Assembly: GCF_007993755.1 (NCBI RefSeq)
Contig: NZ_CP042467.1
Location: 2,318,001 to 2,382,000 of the forward strand
Origin: Microvenator marinus
GTDB lineage: Bacteria; Myxococcota_A; Bradymonadia; Bradymonadales; Bradymonadaceae
Direction of reading: 5' to 3'
DNA length: 64,000 nt
Part shown: piece after piece, positions 55,584-63,769 of the stretch
How positions within the stretch are numbered: the first letter of the stretch is position 1
How the letters are laid out: every line of letters begins with the position of its first letter
Made by a program: the position numbers and the translations under genes
Notes under the pieces: model-generated
The model's input: only the letters and a program-made list of their open reading frames with translations
Told to the model about the DNA's origin: nothing
Databases searched by the model: none

Positions 55584-58060
55584 TGTCCTTGATTGCTGCC
55601 CTGCCAACCGAACTGCCGGTCACAGACCCAGTCTTGATCTTCGCGATCGTGATGCTGATTCTGCTGATCGCGCCGATCCTGATCAAACTTCTGCGGGTGC
55701 CCGCGCTTATCGGCCTGATCGCAGCTGGAACCGTCTTTGGGCCCAATGTGCTCGGCGTGCTCGACCGCGACCCCACCATCGTTCTCTTGGGAACGGTGGG
55801 CCTGCTATACATCATGTTCCTCGCGGGTCTGGAGGTAGACCTCAACGAGTTCGCGAAAGCCAAGGTGGCATCTGGATTTTACGGCATCTTGACCTTCGCC
55901 ATACCGCAGGCCGGCGGCCTCGGAATCGGACTCTTGCTTGGCTATAGCTTGCCGGCGTCTATCCTCCTGGGCTCCATTCTGGCCTCTCATACGCCTATCC
56001 CCTACCCGGTCGCGAGCCGGCTAAAAATCCACAAGACACCGAGCGCCACCATGACCATGGGTGGCACCATCATCACGAACTTCCTGGGCCTCCTCGTGCT
56101 CGCCGTAATCGCAGGGTCCGCGGGCGGTGAGATCAACCAAGAGTTCTGGATCAATCTTCTGGTGCCCCTGACCATCTACGGCCTGGTTGTCTTCTTTGGA
56201 CTTCCGAGGCTCGGCCGATGGTTCTTCTCAAAGGTCGACCCTGAGGCCACGGCCGAATACGTCTTCGTGATGGCCGCCCTCTTCGTGTGTTCTTACGGCG
56301 CTGTGGTCGCGGGAGTTGAAGCCATCATCGGGGCTTTCCTTGCGGGCCTCCTGCTCAACCGTCTGATCCCCGAATCCTCCACGTTGATGAACCGCGTCAA
56401 CTTCGTGGGTAACGCGCTCTTCATCCCATTCTTCCTGCTCTCGGTAGGAATGCTCGTGGACCCCATGGTTCTGATTTCCTCTTGGAAAGCAGGCCTCTTG
56501 ATGACACTCGCGCTCATCGTCACCAAAGTCATCGGCGCAGTGCTCGCCAAACTCACGTTCAAGTTTTCGTTCGATGAATTCATGGTCGTAGCAGGGCTTA
56601 GTATCCCGCAGGCGGCAGCAACACTCGCTGCTGTGATGATCGGTTACGAAATGGGCCTCTACGACGAAGTGGCCCTGAACGGGGTCATCATGATGATTTT
56701 GGTCTCGTGTAGCCTCGGCGTGTTCATGGTGGAGAAGTACGGCAAGAACGTAGCCGAAGCCCTGAAGGACGAGGCGCCCAAAGACGACTCAACCCCGCAC
56801 CGCATCATGCTTCCGCTTCTCAACGAAGAGTCCGAAATGACGCTCGAATTGGCCTTCGCCCTTCGCGGATCGAGCGGCGAGGAGGCTCTTTATCCGGTGA
56901 CAGTCGTACCGGATTCGGAGGATGAAGAGTCGAGCGACGAGGTTGCGAGAGCGGAGAAACTCCTCCAACAAGCTGTGACCTACATGGCAGGCGCGGATAT
57001 TCAGGCAATTCCGCTCACACGCGTTGCGGCCAATGTGCCTTCCGGCATCAAGCGTGCCGCAATCGAAAGGCGTATTTCTGACGTGATCATGCCTTGGGAT
57101 GGAAAGCTCTCGGAGGGCAGAATCTTCGGGCGAACCATCGACGTACTCTTAAGCGAGCTCAAGCCTCAGCTCCTGATCGCCAATGTTCAACACCCGATTA
57201 ACACCACACAACGCCTGGTGGTTGTGGTTGCCGAGGGCGCCGAACAGTCGGTTGGGTTCGAGCGTAGCGTCAAGGACTTGAAGCAGCTCGCAAGCCAGCT
57301 CGGGGCGATGATTACGGTGATTTCCACCCATGCCCAGCTCGACACGCTCGAAAGCACGTTCCAAAGCACGGGCGCAAGCGTTGCGGTCTCATGTGTAGGC
57401 TTCGATTCCTTCGACCTGATGCTCGCTGCAGCGGGTGAGCGTGCGGATGAAAATGACCTCACGATTTTTGTGCTCCCGCGACCGAATAACCCGACGTGGC
57501 GGCCTGAGCTTGCGGCCCTGCCGCGTAGAATTAGCGATTTGATGACCGGTTCCTACGTGTTCATCTTTCCGTCCGAAGTTGTACAGACCAAGCAAGAGTC
57601 GGCTCAAGTCGCCGAGGTTCTGGCCAAGGTACGCCTGCATCTCGGCCTGCAGGAGCCGTCCATCGAGCTCGTCATCCGAAATATCCTGGATGCCGAATTC
57701 CACCTCGACCACGAGCTGCCTCGCCGAATCGCCAAGATTTTGGGCGAGAACGGACAGTTTACGAATGTGGGCGAACAAGGAGTCGTGATCTCCGCTCAGA
57801 ATGCGGACTTCCCATGCGATGTTCATATTATCGCCACCTCGGATGTGCCGGTCCAACTTTCCCCTCGCGACAACACAGACACGCGTTTTGTAGGGCTGGT
57901 GCTCTCGTGCAAGGCTCGAACACAGCGCGAGCATCAGGAAAGAATCCAAGAGACCATCGCAGCCATCTCACATCTTCAAAGCGTACCCGGAATTCTCAAG
58001 GTCTATAGCCCGAAAGAATTCGTGCGCCGCGGTGGTGAAAAGAAAGAGAGTGAGTCATGA
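55580..58060 (+). CDS. CPA2 antiporter with USP-like and degenerate EIIA-like C-terminal regions
   Basis: An 826-residue protein. Residues about 1-400 are the CPA2 (NhaA/KefB-type) membrane part, with LRVPALIGLIAAGTVFGPNV, FLAGLEVDLNEF and GAFLAGLLLNRL. About 405-645 resemble two universal-stress-protein-like alpha/beta halves (VVVVAEGAEQSVGFERSVKDL). The last about 160 residues match the fructose-type EIIA fold (IELVIRNILDAEF to GVVISAQNADFP), but the expected catalytic His in the IPH motif is replaced (VISAQN). A regulatory rather than phosphotransfer role is inferred. Overlaps neighbours by 4 bases. Confidence 0.86.
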   Translation: MMSLIAALPTELPVTDPVLIFAIVMLILLIAPILIKLLRVPALIGLIAAGTVFGPNVLGVLDRDPTIVLLGTVGLLYIMFLAGLEVDLNEFAKAKVASGFYGILTFAIPQAGGLGIGLLLGYSLPASILLGSILASHTPIPYPVASRLKIHKTPSATMTMGGTIITNFLGLLVLAVIAGSAGGEINQEFWINLLVPLTIYGLVVFFGLPRLGRWFFSKVDPEATAEYVFVMAALFVCSYGAVVAGVEAIIGAFLAGLLLNRLIPESSTLMNRVNFVGNALFIPFFLLSVGMLVDPMVLISSWKAGLLMTLALIVTKVIGAVLAKLTFKFSFDEFMVVAGLSIPQAAATLAAVMIGYEMGLYDEVALNGVIMMILVSCSLGVFMVEKYGKNVAEALKDEAPKDDSTPHRIMLPLLNEESEMTLELAFALRGSSGEEALYPVTVVPDSEDEESSDEVARAEKLLQQAVTYMAGADIQAIPLTRVAANVPSGIKRAAIERRISDVIMPWDGKLSEGRIFGRTIDVLLSELKPQLLIANVQHPINTTQRLVVVVAEGAEQSVGFERSVKDLKQLASQLGAMITVISTHAQLDTLESTFQSTGASVAVSCVGFDSFDLMLAAAGERADENDLTIFVLPRPNNPTWRPELAALPRRISDLMTGSYVFIFPSEVVQTKQESAQVAEVLAKVRLHLGLQEPSIELVIRNILDAEFHLDHELPRRIAKILGENGQFTNVGEQGVVISAQNADFPCDVHIIATSDVPVQLSPRDNTDTRFVGLVLSCKARTQREHQERIQETIAAISHLQSVPGILKVYSPKEFVRRGGEKKESES

Positions 58061-58653
58061 AAGCCCTTATTCTAGTGGACATTCAGTACGATTTTATCCC
58101 CGGTGGCGCGCTCGCCGTGACCGATGGGGACAAGGTTGTGAGCGTGGCAAATGAGTGGATGCCCAAATTCGAGCATGTCATCGCCACCCAGGACTGGCAT
58201 CCCGCGGGTCATCAGAGTTTCGCATCCGAGCACGCCGGGAAAAACCCGGGCGATTTAGTCGACCTGCACGGCCTGCCGCAGATTTTGTGGCCCGACCATT
58301 GTGTGCAGGGAAGTCACGGCGCGGAGTTCGTTGAAGAGCTTGAGTTCCCTCCAAACCTGGAAGTCTTTCAAAAAGGGACCAATCCAGAAATCGACTCGTA
58401 CAGCGGATTCTGGGACAACGGCAGGCGCGCAAATACAGGACTTGGTGACTATCTCAAGAAGCTCGGTATCACTCAGGTCTGGGTGATGGGGCTCGCCACA
58501 GACTATTGCGTGAAGTTTACGGTTCTGGATGCCGTTTCGGAAGGGTTTGAGACCTTCGTGATCCGAGATGGATGCAGGGGCGTGAACCTCAGCGCAGGTG
58601 ATGATCAGAAAGCTTTCGAGGAGATGGAGCGTGCCGGTGCCACCCTCGTCTAG
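58057..58653 (+). CDS. pncA: Nicotinamidase PncA
   Basis: A 198-residue enzyme that converts nicotinamide to nicotinate for NAD salvage. Likely catalytic triad Asp 8 (LVDIQYDF), Lys 106 (QKGT) and Cys 151 (DYCVKF). Likely metal ligands are Asp 46, His 48 (TQDWHPAGH) and His 71 (DLHGLP). Start overlaps the antiporter stop by 4 bases (ATGA). The next gene, nadD, acts on the NAD pathway two steps later, so they form a salvage pair in the same operon. Confidence 0.96.
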   Translation: MKALILVDIQYDFIPGGALAVTDGDKVVSVANEWMPKFEHVIATQDWHPAGHQSFASEHAGKNPGDLVDLHGLPQILWPDHCVQGSHGAEFVEELEFPPNLEVFQKGTNPEIDSYSGFWDNGRRANTGLGDYLKKLGITQVWVMGLATDYCVKFTVLDAVSEGFETFVIRDGCRGVNLSAGDDQKAFEEMERAGATLV

Positions 58654-59281
58654 TGCTCGCGAACGAGCTGACGCCATTTTGCCGCGGCTCGAAGGCACAA
58701 AAGAGATCGCCATCCTGGGCGGAAGCTTCAACCCACCACACGTAGGGCATGCCCTCTTGGCGCTTGCGATTTTGGCCACCCAGGATCCAGACGAGCTCTG
58801 GATTCTGCCCGTGGCGGACCACCCTTTTGGCAAGGACTCGGCTGCTTTTGAGCACCGAATCGCGATGTGCAAGCTCGCGTTTGGCCGACTTCCGCAGGTT
58901 CGAGTCTTGGAGCTCGAAGACGTGATGGACCGACCAAACTACACGGTAAAGACCCTGCGCATGATTCGCGAGCTTCGACCGAACTTGAACCTGAGCCTCA
59001 TAATCGGGTCTGATATCCTCCCTGAGCTCGATCGTTGGAGTGAACCGTCTCAGCTACCCAATTTGGCCAGAATCATCGCTGTGCCTCGCCAGGGCGCTCC
59101 TGAGATGAAACCAGCCGTGGATATCCCCCTCCAAATCTACAAGGGATTTACCCTGCCCATGGTTTCTTCGAGCCAGATCGTGGCGTCATTGCGTAAGTCT
59201 GCGGACGTCGAGGGGCTTCTGGACCTGAGAGTCTTGGAGTACATCCGCTCGGCTGGGCTCTACAAACCTCAATCGGCCTGA
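58631..59281 (+). CDS. nadD: Nicotinate-mononucleotide adenylyltransferase NadD
   Basis: A 216-residue protein. I choose the GTG at 58631, seven bases after GAGGAG; this start lies inside pncA (23-base overlap). The frame is also open from an ATG at 58598 but without a good site. The nucleotidyl-transferase signature AILGGSFNPPHVGH and the C-terminal VSSSQIVASLRK (ISSTxIR-like) are present, with SDILPELDRWSE between. It adenylates nicotinate mononucleotide to deamido-NAD. The 13 last bases overlap the convergent M28 peptidase gene. Confidence 0.95.
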   Translation: MPVPPSSSARERADAILPRLEGTKEIAILGGSFNPPHVGHALLALAILATQDPDELWILPVADHPFGKDSAAFEHRIAMCKLAFGRLPQVRVLELEDVMDRPNYTVKTLRMIRELRPNLNLSLIIGSDILPELDRWSEPSQLPNLARIIAVPRQGAPEMKPAVDIPLQIYKGFTLPMVSSSQIVASLRKSADVEGLLDLRVLEYIRSAGLYKPQSA

Positions 59282-60657
59282 GCACGAAGGTAGTGCTCGG
59301 CAAAGCCCGTCACCTGAAGCATCCCCGGGAAGTTCAGCTTTTCGGCTCGGTCGGTGTGTTGGTGATAATCCACCGTTCTGCCGGTGGTCAGGGATACCGC
59401 CTCAAATCCAAGCCTCAGGTAGGGCCAATGGTCGCTCGGGCTTGCCGCAGGCTGGTCACAGGCGATTTCAACCTTGGTGAATTTTCCCGATTTCTGAGCC
59501 TGCAGGCATTCCTCGGCGTTTCCGTGGAACCTAAGGCCAGATTCCCGAAGGCGCCCAACCATATCGAGATTGAGCAACTTGCCTTCCTTTCCGCGAGCCT
59601 TGAGCCAATGTGCGGTGCGGCGCGAACCGTAAAGCCCGAGCTCCTCGGCATCATGAAAGACCACGTAGACGTCACGATTCTGGATGGGGTCCTTACTCAG
59701 CCGGCGCGCGAGCTCAAGCACCACCGCAACCCCAGACGCGTTATCGTCTGCTCCGGTGTAATCCTTGCCGGCACGAGCCTGGGAAAGGCCGTCATAATGT
59801 GCGGCGAGCATCAACGTGGGGCCTCTGCCGCCCGGGATTTTCGCCACAATATTTTGGGATTCGGCAAAACTTCGCTCTATCTGGAGTGTCAGTCGGAGTT
59901 CCACACTCAACGGCGAGGGAGAATTCGAATCGGCCTCAGCCTGCATGGCCGCCAAGTCTGCGCCCATATCTGCGAAAACTTCCAATGCAACTCGCTCCGA
60001 AATCCTCAGCGCCGCTATCCCTTTGAGAGGTAGCTCAACGTTGGGGAGCGCGAGCTTGTCTTCACGCTCGTCCGCGCCATCTCCGTGCGCACGAGGGTCG
60101 TTGATAAAGACGATTCCTCTCGCGCCTTTTGCAAGGGCTACGGCTGCTTTGGACTCAAGCGACGCCAGATGTTCATCTCGAACACCGAGTTCTAGGCCCT
60201 TAGGAATTCCGGTAAACGCGAGCACAACTTTGCCGGCTGGATCGATGCCTTGGTACGAATCGTGCCCAAGGTGTGCCGCGCTGATTCCATACCCCACGAA
60301 GACTGCATCGCCGCTATATTCAAGATCATCGCTAAAACCGAGAACCTGGAATTCATGGTCAGGAGCCAGAGTCTTGGCCCCCATCTGAAATGTGGATTTC
60401 GCCTTCAGGTCAACCGGAACCTGGTGGCTGACGAACCAGCCATCATCTCCAGCCGGCTCGAGCCCGAGCTCATCGAGCCTCAACACGAGCCACTCGGCGG
60501 CGAGCGGGGCTCCGACGCCCGTGGCGCGCCCTTGCCATGCGGGTTGGGTGAGTGTGTTCACATGACGTTTCATGCGCGAGATGGAATCGGGATTGGCCTG
60601 AGCCGCAAGCGTGGCAAAGAAGATTCCGCCCAAGACCAAGACCGCGATTTGCCTCAT
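59269..60657 (-). CDS. Secreted M28-family aminopeptidase-like metallopeptidase
   Basis: A 462-residue protein with a signal peptide (MRQIAVLVLGGIFFATLAAQA). A PA-type insert covers about residues 100-260 (ARGIVFINDPRAHG). The zinc site is complete: His in AAHYDGL, Asp in TGADDNASG, Glu-Glu in FHDAEELG, Asp in LLNLDMVG and His in VDYHQHTD. It most likely releases amino acids from peptides in the periplasm or outside. Start overlaps the trpS stop by 4 bases. Confidence 0.94.
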   Translation of the reverse strand: MRQIAVLVLGGIFFATLAAQANPDSISRMKRHVNTLTQPAWQGRATGVGAPLAAEWLVLRLDELGLEPAGDDGWFVSHQVPVDLKAKSTFQMGAKTLAPDHEFQVLGFSDDLEYSGDAVFVGYGISAAHLGHDSYQGIDPAGKVVLAFTGIPKGLELGVRDEHLASLESKAAVALAKGARGIVFINDPRAHGDGADEREDKLALPNVELPLKGIAALRISERVALEVFADMGADLAAMQAEADSNSPSPLSVELRLTLQIERSFAESQNIVAKIPGGRGPTLMLAAHYDGLSQARAGKDYTGADDNASGVAVVLELARRLSKDPIQNRDVYVVFHDAEELGLYGSRRTAHWLKARGKEGKLLNLDMVGRLRESGLRFHGNAEECLQAQKSGKFTKVEIACDQPAASPSDHWPYLRLGFEAVSLTTGRTVDYHQHTDRAEKLNFPGMLQVTGFAEHYLRAQAD

Positions 60658-61637
60658 GGTCTCCCGAGACCCGTGGCGCTTCGTACTCTCTCCATCACCT
60701 CTTCTACGACAGGACGCACACGTTTGGACCCGGCTTCCAAGACGTCTTCTAAGGTGTCGGGGTCGGCCATCAGGCGCTCGTAATTCTCGCGATAAGGCGT
60801 GAAGTACTCGTTCATCTTTTGGAACAACGCTTCCTTGGCGTGGCCGTAGCCGTAGTTGCCGCCGCGATAGTTCGCCTCCATTTCGGCAAGCTCGTCGGGC
60901 GTCGCAAAAAGCTTGTAGAGCGCAAAGGTCGCATCATTCGTGGGATCCTTTGGGTCCTCAAGGGATTTCGAATCCGTGATGATCTTCATACATTGCTTTC
61001 TGAGCGCTTTGGGTGGGGCGAGCGGCTCGATGATATTGTCGTAAGACTTGGACATCTTTTGGCCGTCGATGCCGGGAACCACCGCAACTTCTTTCTGAAC
61101 GAGAGCCTGTGGGAGCTTCAAGTCAGCGCCAGGGAACGCGAGGTTAAGCTTGGTGGCCATATCTCGCGTCATCTCGAGGTGCTGAATCTGATCTTGGCCT
61201 ACAGGAACCACGTCTGAATCGTAGATCAAGATATCGGCTGCCATGAGCACCGGGTACCCAAAGAGCCCGTGATTCGTCTCGTTGGACTCGCCGCGATCCT
61301 TTGCGGCCTTCCACGCGTGAGCACGCTCAAGCAAACCCATATGCGTCACACAACTTAGGATCCACGCGAGCTCTGTAACTTCAGGAATCGCCGATTGACG
61401 AAAGAACGCGGCTCGAGCTGGATCTAGCCCAAACGCGAGGAAATACGCGGTGATCATCTGGGTAGACCGCCGCATAGCTGCCGGGTCGCGCTCGGTGGTG
61501 AGCGCGTGATATTCCGCCACAAAATAGAAAGACTCGTAAGACTCCTGCAACTCAATCGCGGGCTTAATCATGCCCAGATAATTTCCAAGGTGCGGGATTC
61601 CCGTGGATTTGATTCCTGAAAGACTGCGCTTAACCAT
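60654..61637 (-). CDS. trpS: Tryptophanyl-tRNA synthetase TrpS
   Basis: A 327-residue class I synthetase. I start at the ATG at 61637 (MVKRSLSGIKSTG), with GGAG five bases before; the frame runs on to 61706. The HIGH-like motif PHLGN is at about 15-19 and KMSKS at about 194-198. The rest fits the Trp family, for example FPGADLKLPQALV. Sits in a run with M28 peptidase (4-base overlap) and a thioesterase gene 65 bases upstream. Confidence 0.97.
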   Translation of the reverse strand: MVKRSLSGIKSTGIPHLGNYLGMIKPAIELQESYESFYFVAEYHALTTERDPAAMRRSTQMITAYFLAFGLDPARAAFFRQSAIPEVTELAWILSCVTHMGLLERAHAWKAAKDRGESNETNHGLFGYPVLMAADILIYDSDVVPVGQDQIQHLEMTRDMATKLNLAFPGADLKLPQALVQKEVAVVPGIDGQKMSKSYDNIIEPLAPPKALRKQCMKIITDSKSLEDPKDPTNDATFALYKLFATPDELAEMEANYRGGNYGYGHAKEALFQKMNEYFTPYRENYERLMADPDTLEDVLEAGSKRVRPVVEEVMERVRSATGLGRP

Positions 61638-61702
61638 CACCACTCCAAACAATGACCTCGTGGTTCTACAACACGGAGGATTGCTTAGACAAGCGAGCTT
61701 GT

Positions 61703-62095
61703 TCAACCTTGTAGAGCCTGCCTGTATACGGAGGGGATCTCAATCTTCTCAAAGGTCGTGCCGTCCACAAAAACGCTCACCATCCGGACCCTCGCCGAGA
61801 CGCGTTCTCCCACCTTCACGGTATAGGCCAGCGTCATGGAGGTGGAGCCCAGTTTCTCGACCACCACCTCAACAGTCAAGACATCTCCGGGGCGCATGGG
61901 ACTTAGGTGATCGCACTCCGTGTGCACGAAGGGGACAAGGACATCTTTCCCCGTGAAGAACTCAGGAAATCCTAGGTCCCGTATGAAGGCCTCATAGGCT
62001 CTATGAGCGTAGAGATAGGCGTTCGCAAAGAATGCGATTCCGCCTGGGTCTCCCTCTTCAAAACGCACGACTTGTTCGTGGACGAAGGTCTTCAC
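61703..62095 (-). CDS. Hot-dog acyl-CoA thioesterase (4HBT type)
   Basis: A 130-residue protein, the usual single-domain size. RFEEGDPGGIAFFANAYLYA carries the Asp and Gly of the active site of 4-hydroxybenzoyl-CoA-type thioesterases, followed by a helix and the strand set HTECDHLSPMRPGDVLTV. The neighbour is the quinone methyltransferase ubiE/menG (4-base overlap), so it could be the menaquinone-pathway DHNA-CoA thioesterase (MenI), but that is inference. Confidence 0.85.
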   Translation of the reverse strand: MKTFVHEQVVRFEEGDPGGIAFFANAYLYAHRAYEAFIRDLGFPEFFTGKDVLVPFVHTECDHLSPMRPGDVLTVEVVVEKLGSTSMTLAYTVKVGERVSARVRMVSVFVDGTTFEKIEIPSVYRQALQG

Positions 62096-62784
62096 GCCAC
62101 CGTCCCGACGTAGAGGTAGGCGATGCCGCCATTGAGGCTAAAATACTTGATTTCCGAGAATTTGGCGGCCCCTTCCATAAGCTCCACAAAGGCTTCGCGG
62201 CATGGAAACGCTTCCGAGGTACGGTTCAGGTAGTCATAAGCGTCTTTCTTACCGCTCATAATGCCACCCACAGTTGGGATAACGACCTTAGAGTAGACGT
62301 TAAAAAGAGGCTTCATGATGCCTCGCGGCTGACCAAACTCAAGGATGACAAGGCGGCCACCTGGTTTGATGACTCGAGCCATCGAGGCCACGCCCTTGGC
62401 TGGGTTGTCCACATTCCGGATTCCGAACGCAATCGACGCGATATCGAAGGTGTCATCCTCAAAGCTCAAATTCATGGCGTCTTCGACAGCCCATTCGATA
62501 TCAGGGTAGCCTTCTTTGGCAGCCTTCGGCGGCGCGAAGTCGAGCATTTCCTTGCAAAAGTCGGTGCCGACTACTCGGCCCTCGGGCCCGGTCGTCTTTC
62601 GGAACTCGAGCGCCAAATCACCCGTGCCCGTCGCGCAATCAAGGACGTGGTCGCCCGCTTTGACGCCACACTCTTTTACCGCTTTCTTGCGCCAAAGGTG
62701 GTGGATTCCAAGGGAGAGCACCGTATTCGTTGAATCGTAGGATTCAGCGATTTCTGCGAACATCGAACGAACTTCTTCACTCAT
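62092..62784 (-). CDS. ubiE: Demethylmenaquinone/ubiquinone methyltransferase UbiE (MenG)
   Basis: A 230-residue SAM-dependent methyltransferase. The SAM motif VLDCATGTGDLALEF, GTDFCKEML, and the family box SIAFGIRNVDNP with RVIKPGGRLVILEFGQP identify it. It carries out the last C-methylation of the quinone ring. Starts 4 bases inside the DAHP synthase gene. The MenI-like thioesterase follows. Together they suggest menaquinone biosynthesis in this operon, though no other men gene is here. Confidence 0.95.
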   Translation of the reverse strand: MSEEVRSMFAEIAESYDSTNTVLSLGIHHLWRKKAVKECGVKAGDHVLDCATGTGDLALEFRKTTGPEGRVVGTDFCKEMLDFAPPKAAKEGYPDIEWAVEDAMNLSFEDDTFDIASIAFGIRNVDNPAKGVASMARVIKPGGRLVILEFGQPRGIMKPLFNVYSKVVIPTVGGIMSGKKDAYDYLNRTSEAFPCREAFVELMEGAAKFSEIKYFSLNGGIAYLYVGTVA

Positions 62785-63641
62785 ACATTCTCCATACGCC
62801 GTCCAACGGCTTCAACAATCGGGGCGAGGTTCGACATGAGGGTCTTGAATTGTCGGGAGGTCAGGGCCTGATCGCCATCGCTAAGCGCCTGATCTGGGTC
62901 GTCATGGATCTCGACCATGATGCCGTCCAAGCCAGCAGCAGCGGCTGCCCTTGCCAACGGGTCGATAAGCTCAGGGAGCCCGGTTCCGTGCGACGGGTCG
63001 ATGATCACCGGGAGTTTAGTCTCCTGCTTCGCCCAGATTGCACCGGCCAGGTCCAGAGTGAACCGAGTTTCCGGGTCGAAAGACCGAATCCCACGCTCAC
63101 ACAGGATGATATTATGGTTGCCACCTTTCGCGATGTACTCAGCCGCAAGGACCCATTCACGCAGCGTTGCCCCAAAACCACGCTTCAACATCACGGGTTT
63201 TTGGGTCTCGCCGATCGCCTTTAGCAGCTCAAAATTATGCATGTTGCGGGTTCCGATCTGGAACGCATCCACGCGAGGCTCGAGCTCCCAGACCTGATCT
63301 ACAGACATGACTTCCGTGATGAACGGAAGCTCAGCTTTGAGCGAAGCGCGTCGCAACAACTCGATACCCTCAAGCCCGAGGCCTTGGAAGCTGTAGGGCG
63401 AGGTTCGAGGCTTGAATGCTCCGCCACGAAGCACGCGGGCTCCGAGGGATTGGACCACTCTGGCCGCGTTCTCGATCTGGTCCTGGCCTTCTACAGCACA
63501 CGGGCCGGCAATGACCACGAACTCATCAGAGCCGAACTCCACATCGGAGATGCGCACCACGTGGGGTGCTGCTTGCCTCGCGACGAGCGGGTACGGAGAA
63601 TCTGAATTCGTGACTGGGATGGCAGCTTTTGCGTCGGCCAT
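62781..63641 (-). CDS. aroF: 3-deoxy-7-phosphoheptulonate (DAHP) synthase, type I beta
   Basis: A 286-residue protein that condenses phosphoenolpyruvate with erythrose 4-phosphate, the first step of the shikimate pathway. I use the ATG at 63641 (MADAKAAIP), with GAGGA about five bases before; the frame extends to 63707 with no such site. FVVIAGPCAVEGQDQ, LRGGAFKPRTSPYSFQGLG and IDPSHGTG match the family. No feedback ACT domain is present, so it is the short form. Chorismate also feeds menaquinone synthesis, which fits the neighbouring ubiE. Confidence 0.94.
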   Translation of the reverse strand: MADAKAAIPVTNSDSPYPLVARQAAPHVVRISDVEFGSDEFVVIAGPCAVEGQDQIENAARVVQSLGARVLRGGAFKPRTSPYSFQGLGLEGIELLRRASLKAELPFITEVMSVDQVWELEPRVDAFQIGTRNMHNFELLKAIGETQKPVMLKRGFGATLREWVLAAEYIAKGGNHNIILCERGIRSFDPETRFTLDLAGAIWAKQETKLPVIIDPSHGTGLPELIDPLARAAAAAGLDGIMVEIHDDPDQALSDGDQALTSRQFKTLMSNLAPIVEAVGRRMENV

Positions 63642-63701
63642 AAGTTCCTCGGGGGAGCGGAGCATCGCCCGCACTCTATCAACAATCCGCGGAAGACAAA
63701 A

Positions 63702-63719
63702 TTTCAAAAATTTTTGAAA
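63702..63719. repeat. Perfect 18-bp AT palindrome upstream of DAHP synthase
   Basis: TTTCAAAAATTTTTGAAA, centred about 70 bases before the aroF start and without a spacer. A regulator site or part of the promoter is possible; no hairpin with a T-run suggests it is not a terminator. Confidence 0.4.
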
Positions 63720-63769
63720 ACCGTGAATCCGGCCGCATGACTAGCAGGGCGTCACGCGTGATGCAAGTA

